From Kitasatospora setae KM-6054 (GTDB taxonomy: Bacteria > Actinomycetota > Actinomycetes > Streptomycetales > Streptomycetaceae), in contig NC_016109.1 of the NCBI RefSeq assembly GCF_000269985.1, positions 3,534,001-3,598,000 of the forward strand: a stretch of 64,000 nt of DNA, read 5' to 3'. The stretch's first letter is position 1; every line of letters starts with the position of its first letter. The position numbers were made by a program, and so were the translations under genes. Of this stretch, positions 8,462 to 16,443 are shown one piece after another. A model generated the notes under the pieces. It did no database searches. It was not told the origin of the DNA and worked only from the letters and a program-made list of their open reading frames with translations.

Positions 8462-10579
8462 ATGGATTTTCTCCGCCTCACCACCACCCGCCGCAAGCTC
8501 CTCACGGCCTCGATCGTCGGCCTCGGGTCGGTGGGCGCGCTGGAGTGGGCGGGCTGGGCACTGACCCACCGCGACGAGCGGCCCGGGCCGTCGGCGGTTC
8601 CGGCCCCGGTCCGGGAGACCGGGCCGTTCCAGGACGCGTCCCGGCTGTCCTTCCTGCAGATAGTGGCGCACCCGGACGACGACCTGTACTTCGTCAACCC
8701 CGGCCTGCAGCAGGCGATCGCCCGCGGCTGCCGGCTGGCGACCGTGGTGGTGACCGCCGCCGAGGGCGACGGCGTCAACGTCGACACGGACGACCCGGGC
8801 CGGTCCGCGGTTCCCGCCGACTACGCGAAGTACAGCGCGGCCCGGCACAACGGGCACCGGGCGGCGTACGCCCGGATGGCGACCGGTTCGGCGGACGCGG
8901 CCTGGACGCTGGAGGCGGTCGCGCTGGGCGGCGGGCTGACCGCCGAGCACTGCACCCTGGCCGAACGGCCCGGGCTGCACCTCTACTTCCTGAACATCCG
9001 CAAGCAGGAGCAACCCTACCGAGGCGTGCTGGAGCTGTGGTCGGGCGCGGTGGCGGCGATGGACACCCTGCCGGTGCCGGGTTCGCCGGTGAAGGACGTC
9101 CAGTCGGTCGGCCGCGAGCAGGTCGTCGAGGCCCTCGTCGACCTGCTCGGCCGGCACCGCCCGCACGTGGTGCGCACCCTCGACCCGGACCCGGAGCACG
9201 ACCCGGGGCTGCCCGGCATCGAGTCCTCGGACCACCGGGACCACACCGCGGTCTCCCAGTTCGCGCTGCGCGCGGTCGCCCGCCACCGGGACGCCACCGG
9301 CGACGCGCCCGCCGTCGACCACTACCGCGGCTACGCGAACCGGTTCTGGCCCTACGACCTGTCCGGCCCGGACGTGGCCGGCAAGGCCGAGTCGGTGCTG
9401 ACCTACGCGGGCGCCGACGGCCGGCCCTGCCCCGGACACGACTGCGGCGACTACCAGTTGGGCCCGGACCCGCTGCGCTCGACCCACATCTACAGCACCA
9501 AGCTGCGGCACGAGCCGACCACCGACTGGCTGGTCCGGGACGCCGACGGGCGGCTGGCGGCGTTCGCGGTGCTGGCCGGCCGGGTGGTGGGCTGGCGGGA
9601 GCGGACCGCCGGGCGCGGGGACTGGACCGGCGGCGAGCCGGTCGACCAGGGGCGCGGCGAGGGCTGGATGCTGCCCGTGGTCAGCGCGCTGTGCGGCCCG
9701 GACGGGCGGCTGCACCTGGTCGGGCTGCGGCGCACCGAGGACGGCAGCGGCGGCGGCGCGACCCTGGACGTGGTGCACGCCGTCCGGGAGCGCGGCGCCG
9801 AGTCGTTCGGGCCGTGGGAGTCGGTCGGCAACCCGGACGCCGGCAGGCGGCAGGAGCAGCGCGAACTCGGCGTGCCCGCGGCCGCGGTGGACGGCGAGGG
9901 GCGGCTGCACGTGCTGGTGCGCGACTTCTCGCAGGGCCTGAGCCTGCGGGTGCGCGGCGCGGACGGCGGCTGGGGCGAGTGGGCCCCGCTCGGCGGCACC
10001 GCGGTGCAGGACGGGCCGTCCGCGTACACCGGGCGGGACGGGCTGGTCCGGGTCTTCGTGCCGGACAAGCACTCCACCCGGTCCTGGACCCAGCAGTCGC
10101 CCGGCGGCCCGTTCGGCCGGAACACCGCGGTGCCGACCGGGCTGGTCGCCAGCGGGCGGGTGACCGCGCTGGAGGACGGGCAGGGCAGCCCGCTGCTGGT
10201 GTACCGGGAGGCGAAGACCGCCGCGGTCCGGGTGCAGCGCCGCTCCGGGCCGACCGGTCCGTGGCCGCAGGAGTCGGAGGACGTCGGCGGCGCGGACGGG
10301 ATCGGCCCGGTCGCGGCGGTCTGGGTCGGCCACGACGCCACCGACGCGCTGCTGGCCCGGCTCGGCACCGACCTGTCGCCGTACGCGCTGGTCCGGAACG
10401 CGGCCGGGGTGCGGGTGCCCTGGGCGCGCCCGACCGACCTGGCGGTGCTGCGCTCGGCCGCGCTGGTGACGGGGCCGGGGGGCGGGCCGGTGGCGGCGGT
10501 GCTGGGCGCGGACGGCCACCCGCGGGTGGCCGGCTACGACGCGGCGGCCGGGGCGTTCGGCGAGTGGCGGGCGCTGTGA
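8462..10579 (+). CDS. Tat-signal PIG-L family deacetylase with beta-propeller
   Basis: 705 aa, paralogous over its full length to the minus-strand neighbour. A twin-arginine-like leader (TTTRRKLLTASIVGLGSVGAL, Arg10-Arg11) precedes the catalytic signature AHPDDDLYFVNP (69-80) and SDHRDHT. The C-terminal half carries the same W..LGG repeats, suggesting a sugar-binding propeller. It is therefore likely exported folded by Tat and acts outside the membrane, whereas the paralogue has no signal. It probably removes acetyl groups from a surface aminosugar; this is inference. It converges on the GT4 gene with only 10 bp between the stops and no terminator. Confidence 0.87.
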   Translation: MDFLRLTTTRRKLLTASIVGLGSVGALEWAGWALTHRDERPGPSAVPAPVRETGPFQDASRLSFLQIVAHPDDDLYFVNPGLQQAIARGCRLATVVVTAAEGDGVNVDTDDPGRSAVPADYAKYSAARHNGHRAAYARMATGSADAAWTLEAVALGGGLTAEHCTLAERPGLHLYFLNIRKQEQPYRGVLELWSGAVAAMDTLPVPGSPVKDVQSVGREQVVEALVDLLGRHRPHVVRTLDPDPEHDPGLPGIESSDHRDHTAVSQFALRAVARHRDATGDAPAVDHYRGYANRFWPYDLSGPDVAGKAESVLTYAGADGRPCPGHDCGDYQLGPDPLRSTHIYSTKLRHEPTTDWLVRDADGRLAAFAVLAGRVVGWRERTAGRGDWTGGEPVDQGRGEGWMLPVVSALCGPDGRLHLVGLRRTEDGSGGGATLDVVHAVRERGAESFGPWESVGNPDAGRRQEQRELGVPAAAVDGEGRLHVLVRDFSQGLSLRVRGADGGWGEWAPLGGTAVQDGPSAYTGRDGLVRVFVPDKHSTRSWTQQSPGGPFGRNTAVPTGLVASGRVTALEDGQGSPLLVYREAKTAAVRVQRRSGPTGPWPQESEDVGGADGIGPVAAVWVGHDATDALLARLGTDLSPYALVRNAAGVRVPWARPTDLAVLRSAALVTGPGGGPVAAVLGADGHPRVAGYDAAAGAFGEWRAL

Positions 10580-10589
10580 GCGCGGCCGG

Positions 10590-12995
10590 TCAGTCCCGTT
10601 CGACCACCTGGAAGGAGAGTTCGCCCTTGCCGGTGCAGTACGGGCGGACGTCGATCCGGGCGGCGGGCAGCACCAGGGCGTAGCCGGGGACGCCGCCGTC
10701 GACCAGGGACGCCGCCGGGTACTCCAGGATCGGTTTGGCGTCGGTGAAGTCGTCCAGGATCCGGGCGAGCCGCAGGGGCGCGGCCGGGTCCGCGGCGGGG
10801 GCGGCGGGGGCGGGGGCGGCCACGGCTCCAGGGGCGGCCGGGCCGTCCGGGTCGGCGTCGAGGTCGACCAGCGCGGTCTGGTTGTCCAGGCCGGCCCGCA
10901 GGCCGGTGTCGACGTCGAGGGTGCGGGCGGCGTCGGCGGCGGTCCGGTCGGGGTCCGGTCCGGCGGGGGCGGGCAGCAGCCAGGCGTCCCAGTCCTCCCA
11001 GCGGTTGAGCCGGGCCAGCGCGAGGTCCTCGGCGGACAGCTCGAACCGGAACCGGCGGCCGGTGGCGCGGCCGGCGAACTCCAGCACGGTGCCGGTCGCG
11101 CCCCGGCGGCGCAGCCGCAGCCGGGGCCGGTCGGCCAGCGCCACCGGGCCGACCACCGCGCCCTCGATGCCCAGCCGCCCGTCGGCGCCGACCAGCACGG
11201 CCGTGCACTCGGCGTGCCGGGTCCGCCGCCAGGAGCGCAGGGCCAGGTGGCCCTCCTTGGTGACGTACGGGGTCAGCCAGTCGACGGCGGGCAGCGAGCC
11301 GGGGTCGGCGAGGAAGCGCTCGCGGTCGGCGACCAGCCGCCGGGTCTCGCGCAGGCCGGCGGTGACCCGGGAGCGGACGCCGGAGGCGGTCTCCAGGACG
11401 ACGGTCCAGCGGCCCTCGTACAGGGCGGCGCGCAGCTCGGGGCCGAGCCGGACGGCCAGCCGGACCTTGCCGGGCGGCGGGTCCGCGACCGGGGCGGCGG
11501 GCAGGTCGACCAGCCGGGTGCTGCGCAGGTCGCCGACCTCGCGCAGCAGCAGCCGCAGGCCGTCGGCCTGGTCGGCGGGCAGGTCGACGGCGAGCAGCGG
11601 GTCGGGGTCGGTGAGGTCGAGGTGGGCGGTGGCCGCGGTGACCCGGACGGCGGCGCCGGCCGCGGCGGCGACCAGGGCCAGACCGCCCTTGCCGACGGTG
11701 CCGGGGGTCCAGAAGCGGCGGACCCAGCCCATCGCCCGGACGGTGCCGCGGGCCAGCTGGCCGTCGGCCGGGGGGTGCGCCCCGGCGCCGGGGTCGGCGG
11801 GGACGGCACCGGCGTCGGCTCCGGCTCCGGCTCCGGCGGGGCGCAGGCCGCGGCGGGCGGCGGCCTCCCGGAACAGCCCGGCGTAGCGTTCGGCGATCCG
11901 CCCGGGGTCGTAGCGGCGGGAGCCGTCCAGGGCGGCGGCGGCCATCCGGGCGCGCAGCGCGGGGTCGGCCATCAGGGTGCGCAGGCCGGCCGTGATGCCG
12001 TCGACGTCGCCGGTGGGGACGAGCAGGCCGTCCTCGCCGTCCCGGATGATCTCGCGCGGGCCGACCGGGCAGTCGGTGGCGACGACCGGCAGGCCGCAGC
12101 GCATCGCCTCGACCACGGTCATGCCGAAGGACTCGCGCTCGGAGGTGACCGCGGCGATCGAGCCCTTCGCCCACTCGGGGTCGAGCGGGGCGGCGCTGCC
12201 CATCAGCAGGATCCGCTCGGTGGCCCGCAGGTCGCTGATCAGGGCGCGCAGGGCGGCGCGTTCGGTGCCCTGGCCGTAGATCCGCAGCCGCCAGTCGGGG
12301 AACTCGTCGCGCAGCCGGTCGAAGGCGCGGATCAGCAGGTCGTAGCGCTTGACCGGGTCGAGCCGGCCGGCCCCGACGACCAGCCGGGAGGCCGGGTCGG
12401 CGGGCCGGACGGGCGGTTCGGGGACGCTGTTGGGCACGCACAGCACGGGCACGCCGGGGACCGGGGTGGTGGTCCGGAAGGTCAGGGCGTCGGCCTCGGT
12501 GACGGTGGTGACCAGGTCGAGCCGGGGGTAGGCGCGGGCCATCTCGGCGCGCACCTCGACCGGGATGTCCAGGTGCGTCATGTGCTCCTGGGCGACCCGG
12601 ACGCAGTCCTCGCGGCCGTACCGGGCGACGAACAGGTTCAGGCTGGAGCGGGTGCCGACCACCACGTCCGCGTCGGTGCGCTCCAGGTACTCGCGGATCC
12701 GCTGGTCGGAGAGCCGGCTGTACTGGGCGTGGAACTCCTCCTGCGGCGGCACCTCCCCGGTCGGCTCGGCCAGCAGCGGGTGGCCGCGGTCGGCGCCGGA
12801 GCCGCCGCCGCGCAGGTCGACCAGCGGGGTCAGCGCGACGCCGGGCGGGATCTCGAACCGGGTGGTCTCCTGGCGGCGGAACACCGAGACGATCTCCACC
12901 CGGTGCCGGGAGGAGAGCCCCTGGGCGAGGTTGATCACGGTGCGGTTGGTGCCGCCGATCCCGTAGACGTTGTTGATGAGGAAGGCGATCCTCAC
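10590..12995 (-). CDS. GT4 glycosyltransferase with large C-terminal extension
   Basis: 801 aa. The first roughly 390 residues are a GT4 (GT-B fold) retaining glycosyltransferase: N-terminal GIGGTNR donor loop and the EX7E motif ESFGMTVVE. An Ala/Gly/Pro-rich linker leads into a C-terminal part of about 370 residues rich in beta-strand-like sequence, which I do not recognise; a sugar-binding or Ig-like accessory domain is possible. The GTG start overlaps the stop of the upstream Stealth gene by 4 nt (GTGA), so it is translationally coupled in the Stealth operon and likely extends the polymer made by those enzymes. Confidence 0.85.
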   Translation of the reverse strand: MRIAFLINNVYGIGGTNRTVINLAQGLSSRHRVEIVSVFRRQETTRFEIPPGVALTPLVDLRGGGSGADRGHPLLAEPTGEVPPQEEFHAQYSRLSDQRIREYLERTDADVVVGTRSSLNLFVARYGREDCVRVAQEHMTHLDIPVEVRAEMARAYPRLDLVTTVTEADALTFRTTTPVPGVPVLCVPNSVPEPPVRPADPASRLVVGAGRLDPVKRYDLLIRAFDRLRDEFPDWRLRIYGQGTERAALRALISDLRATERILLMGSAAPLDPEWAKGSIAAVTSERESFGMTVVEAMRCGLPVVATDCPVGPREIIRDGEDGLLVPTGDVDGITAGLRTLMADPALRARMAAAALDGSRRYDPGRIAERYAGLFREAAARRGLRPAGAGAGADAGAVPADPGAGAHPPADGQLARGTVRAMGWVRRFWTPGTVGKGGLALVAAAAGAAVRVTAATAHLDLTDPDPLLAVDLPADQADGLRLLLREVGDLRSTRLVDLPAAPVADPPPGKVRLAVRLGPELRAALYEGRWTVVLETASGVRSRVTAGLRETRRLVADRERFLADPGSLPAVDWLTPYVTKEGHLALRSWRRTRHAECTAVLVGADGRLGIEGAVVGPVALADRPRLRLRRRGATGTVLEFAGRATGRRFRFELSAEDLALARLNRWEDWDAWLLPAPAGPDPDRTAADAARTLDVDTGLRAGLDNQTALVDLDADPDGPAAPGAVAAPAPAAPAADPAAPLRLARILDDFTDAKPILEYPAASLVDGGVPGYALVLPAARIDVRPYCTGKGELSFQVVERD

Positions 12996-14752
12996 GAGAC
13001 GGCTCCGGGCTTCTCGAACGGGCTGGGCACGGGGAAGTACGCCTCCAGGAAGTTCCGCACGGCCCGGTCGTGGGCGGCGTCCGGCTCGGTGACGGTGTCG
13101 TTCAGGCAGAACGCGTCGCGGTCCCGCCCGGCCAGCAGGATGCCCAGCCGGCGCTCCACGTTGGGCAGCCCCAGGTCCAGGTAGGTGTAGGCGAGTTCGC
13201 CGGGGGTGGCGCGCCCGGTGTGGTAGGCGAAGTAGTGGTACAGCGAGGACGGCACCGCGACGTCGCCGAGGCCGCGGAAGCGGTTGGCGGCGGTCGCCCG
13301 CACCTGCGGGGCGAACTCGGCGGCGAGCTCGGCCAGCACGCTGCGCCGCAGCGGGTACGGGACGTGCAGCATCTTCTGGGTGATCACGGTGCCGAAGCGG
13401 CTCCTGACCAGTTCCCGGTTGTTCTTGCCGGCCGCGTTGACCGGGGCGTCGGCCGGGGTCGGCGGCCCGGGCGGGATCAGCGCGTCGGAGGGGAAGAACC
13501 GGGTGGTGCCGTTGGCCAGGAAGAACTGCTGCGGGAGCGCGGGCCGGCCGAGGAACATGTCGTCGTTGAAGTACAGGAAGTGCTCGGCGAGGCCGTCGAT
13601 CCGGTGCAGCTGGGACTCGATGGCGTGCGAGTTGAAGGTCGGCAGGTCGGCCGGGTCGACGAAGATCTCCCGGTGGTCGACCACCCGCAGCCGCGGGTGG
13701 GCGTCGGTCAGCCAGCCGGGGCGCTGGCCGTCGGTGACCAGGTGGACCCGGCGCACCCACGGGGCGTACAGGTGCAGCGAGCGCAGCGAGTAGCGCAGTT
13801 CGTCGCGGTTGAGGTAGCGGGCGGCGTTCGCGGACTGCCGGTGGTAGGCCCCCGCGCCGGCCGCGGCGGCGCGCCGGCGCTGCCAGCCGGGGTCGGCGCC
13901 GTCCACCCAGGTGTAGACCACGTCGATCGGGAAGTCGACGTCCTCGGGGCGGCGGACGGTGAGCTCGGGCCGGGTCCGGACGGTGGCGGGGGTGGGCAGG
14001 TACGGGTCGGTGAACTGGCCCAGCCGGCCCAGCGGGACGTCGCTCTCCCGGCCGTGCTCGGGCAGCGTGACCGCGGAGCGGTTGGGCCGGGGGGCGGTGA
14101 GGACGCCGGTCGCGGCGCTCCAGAACTCCACCTCGCAGCCGTAGGTGAAGCCCATCAGCAGTTTCGCGCCCGGGTCGGTCCACAGCTGGGCGACCCGGAG
14201 GGTGCGGGTGCCGCGCAGCCGTCTCCAGGTGGCCTCCTCGGACATCTCGCGCAGCTCGCCGGCGAGTTCGCCGGCCCGGTCGGTGGCGGCGGCGTAACAG
14301 GGGGTGCGGGTGCCCAGGGCGCGCAGCGCGCGTTCGGCGGCGGCCCGCTCGCCGTCCGGGACGGCCACGCAGGTGCGCAGGTCGGACGGGCCGCGCAGGG
14401 CGAAGTGCCGCACCCCGGCGTCGGCCAGCGCGGTGGTGACCATCCGCAGCACGTGCTCGCGCAGGTCGACCGGGCGCGGGCGGCGGTGGACCAGCACCAC
14501 CAGGTTGCCGAACACGGTGGCGCGCGGGACGCCGTCGGCGTCGGTACCGGCCAGCTCCGGCCAGCCGCGCAGCAGCCGCCGGCCGCGGGCGGCGACCAGG
14601 CTCCGCGGGTTGGGCACCTCGGCGACGGCCCGCTTGACCCGGCTGCGGACGCCGGCCGGGATCGAGTTGGCCAGCAGGCTGCGGGCCTGCGGGGGCAGCG
14701 CGTTGCGGTACACCCCGACCAGCCGCGACCCCTCGGGGTTCTGCGCGTTCAC
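12992..14752 (-). CDS. Stealth family sugar-phosphotransferase, intact motifs
   Basis: 586 aa. Stealth proteins (Pfam Stealth CR1-CR4, homologous to human GNPTAB) transfer hexose-1-phosphate in capsule and cell-wall polymer synthesis. CR1 is IDVVYTWVDG (276-285). CR2 runs about 313-400 with RDELRYSLRSL, LPTFNSHAIESQLHRI and the acidic NDDMF (396-400). CR3 has GKNNREL near 442, and CR4 is around 500-512 (PSSLYHYFAYHTG). About 270 residues precede CR1, a region shared with the two neighbouring paralogues. GTG start overlaps the upstream stop by 4 nt. Confidence 0.9.
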   Translation of the reverse strand: MNAQNPEGSRLVGVYRNALPPQARSLLANSIPAGVRSRVKRAVAEVPNPRSLVAARGRRLLRGWPELAGTDADGVPRATVFGNLVVLVHRRPRPVDLREHVLRMVTTALADAGVRHFALRGPSDLRTCVAVPDGERAAAERALRALGTRTPCYAAATDRAGELAGELREMSEEATWRRLRGTRTLRVAQLWTDPGAKLLMGFTYGCEVEFWSAATGVLTAPRPNRSAVTLPEHGRESDVPLGRLGQFTDPYLPTPATVRTRPELTVRRPEDVDFPIDVVYTWVDGADPGWQRRRAAAAGAGAYHRQSANAARYLNRDELRYSLRSLHLYAPWVRRVHLVTDGQRPGWLTDAHPRLRVVDHREIFVDPADLPTFNSHAIESQLHRIDGLAEHFLYFNDDMFLGRPALPQQFFLANGTTRFFPSDALIPPGPPTPADAPVNAAGKNNRELVRSRFGTVITQKMLHVPYPLRRSVLAELAAEFAPQVRATAANRFRGLGDVAVPSSLYHYFAYHTGRATPGELAYTYLDLGLPNVERRLGILLAGRDRDAFCLNDTVTEPDAAHDRAVRNFLEAYFPVPSPFEKPGAVS

Positions 14753-16377
14753 GCCCGGCCCCTTTCCGCCCCGGGGGGCAGGTCGGCCCCGGCGGCGGAC
14801 CGGTCGGCCCGCTCGTAGGGGGAGCGCACCGGGAAGTAGGTGCGCAGCAGTTCGCGGACCGCCTCGGCGGCGTCGGCGGGGGTCTCGGGGTCGGCCAGGC
14901 CGCCGAACTGGAGCAGCGCGGCGTCCCGCCGGGCCAGCATCCGGGACAGCCGGGCGGCGGCGAACGGCGCGTCGGCGCGCAGCGCGACCAGCCGGGCCGA
15001 GCCGGGCAGGCCGCGGCCCTCGGCGTACGCCCAGTACTGGTGCAGGCAGTCGTGCGGGTCGGCGGCCAGGCCGGAGCGCTCCGCGCGGGTGCGGGGCGCG
15101 CCGGGCGGGAGGCGGTCGGCGAGCGTCGCGCACAGCGAGCGCAGCCGGGCGTGCGGGCCCGGGCGGGCGGTGCCGGCCACGGTGCGGCCGAACTCGGCCT
15201 CCAGGACGGTCCGCCAGGGCTCGTCCGGGGACTCGCTGCCGTCGGCGTCGGCGGCGAAGGTCCGCAGGTAGCCGAACGGGGTGAAGAAGAGGTGCGGTTT
15301 GGCGCGCTGGCCGAGCATCGCCCCGGCCGGGAACAGCACGAAGTGCTCGGCCAGTCCGGGCAGCAGGTGCAGTCCGGCCCGGACGTCCTCGGGCTGCCGG
15401 CCGGGCGGCAGCTCGGCCAGGTGGACCCGCAGCGCGGGGTGGTCGGCGAGCCAGTCGGGGGCCTGCCGGGTGGTGAGCAGGTGGATCCGGCGCAGCCAGG
15501 GCGCGTACTGGTGCAGCGAGCGCAGGGTGGCGCGGAGCAGTTCGGGGTCGTCGCCGGGCGCGTCGAGGCAGACCGCGTCGATGTCGAAGTCGGTCTCGTC
15601 GGCGCGGCGGACGGTGAACTCGGCGCGGGTGCGCAGCCGCAGGCCGTCGTCGGGGCCGCCCGCGTACTGGGTGAAGACGCCCAGCGGGGCGGTGGTGAGC
15701 GGGGCGTCGGCGGGCAGGGTGCGCATCACCCGGTTGTGCCGGGGGCCGGTGAGCCGGTTGCCGCGCCTGGTCCAGAACTCGATCTCGACGGCGACGCTGG
15801 TGCCGATGACCAGTCCGCCGCTGGGGTCGGAGCGCAGCCAGCCGACCCGGATCACCTTGGCGCCGTCGAGCCGCCCGAACCGGACGTCCGCCCCGTAGTG
15901 GGGCTTGGCGTTGCGGGGCGCGGGCAGCACCTGCTCGACGGTGCCGGGCGCCTCGCGGAACGCCGCGGCCAGCGCCCGGTACACCCGGACCCGGTCGCGG
16001 GCGGCGACCGCCAGCGCGGCGTGCCGGTCGTTGACGGCGGGCACCGCGAACCAGTCGACGCCCGCCGCGTCCAGCGTGCGGGCGGTCAACTCCAGGTTGT
16101 GGCGCAGCACTTCGAGCGGGGTCAGCTCCTCGTGGACCTGGGCGAGCCGGCCGCCGGGCAGCCGGCGGACCCCGTCGGCGCCGGCCGCGGTGCGCTGCAG
16201 CCGGCGGTGGATCCGCTCGGTCCGGTAGCGGTCCGCGGGGGCCGCGGCGACCGCCAGTTGGCGCTTGATCCTGGTGCGCGCGTCCTTCGACAGCTGGGTG
16301 CTGACCCGTCGGCGGATCCCGGCCGGGACCAGCGCCCGGTAGGTGTTACCGACGACGTGCGTGGCGTCCGCTGCCAT
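14749..16377 (-). CDS. Degenerate Stealth paralogue, probable pseudoenzyme
   Basis: 542 aa with an intact reading frame. It aligns with its two neighbours through the N-terminal region and the Stealth core, but the catalytic motifs are gone. CR1 TWVDG has become LDAPG (271-275), the RDELRYS part is missing before LRSLHQYAPW, the FNSHAIESQLHRI segment reads VRAGLHLL, and the acidic NDDMF is PAGAM (350-354). The structural residues around these sites (RSLHQYAPWLRRIHLLT, GLAEHF) are kept. It therefore looks like a non-catalytic partner or scaffold rather than a decaying pseudogene. It overlaps the downstream Stealth gene by 4 nt and starts 66 bp after the upstream one. Confidence 0.82.
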   Translation of the reverse strand: MAADATHVVGNTYRALVPAGIRRRVSTQLSKDARTRIKRQLAVAAAPADRYRTERIHRRLQRTAAGADGVRRLPGGRLAQVHEELTPLEVLRHNLELTARTLDAAGVDWFAVPAVNDRHAALAVAARDRVRVYRALAAAFREAPGTVEQVLPAPRNAKPHYGADVRFGRLDGAKVIRVGWLRSDPSGGLVIGTSVAVEIEFWTRRGNRLTGPRHNRVMRTLPADAPLTTAPLGVFTQYAGGPDDGLRLRTRAEFTVRRADETDFDIDAVCLDAPGDDPELLRATLRSLHQYAPWLRRIHLLTTRQAPDWLADHPALRVHLAELPPGRQPEDVRAGLHLLPGLAEHFVLFPAGAMLGQRAKPHLFFTPFGYLRTFAADADGSESPDEPWRTVLEAEFGRTVAGTARPGPHARLRSLCATLADRLPPGAPRTRAERSGLAADPHDCLHQYWAYAEGRGLPGSARLVALRADAPFAAARLSRMLARRDAALLQFGGLADPETPADAAEAVRELLRTYFPVRSPYERADRSAAGADLPPGAERGRA

Positions 16378-16443
16378 CCCTGCTCTCCCTGTGCTCGGGC
16401 CCGCGCCCCTGCGCGGGCCCCCCGTCCGTCCGCCGGCCGCCGC

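Noticed and set aside
14749..16377. Stealth paralogue as an ordinary pseudogene
   Set aside because: No frameshift or internal stop, normal codon use, intact coupling with neighbours, and conserved structural residues argue for a retained protein.
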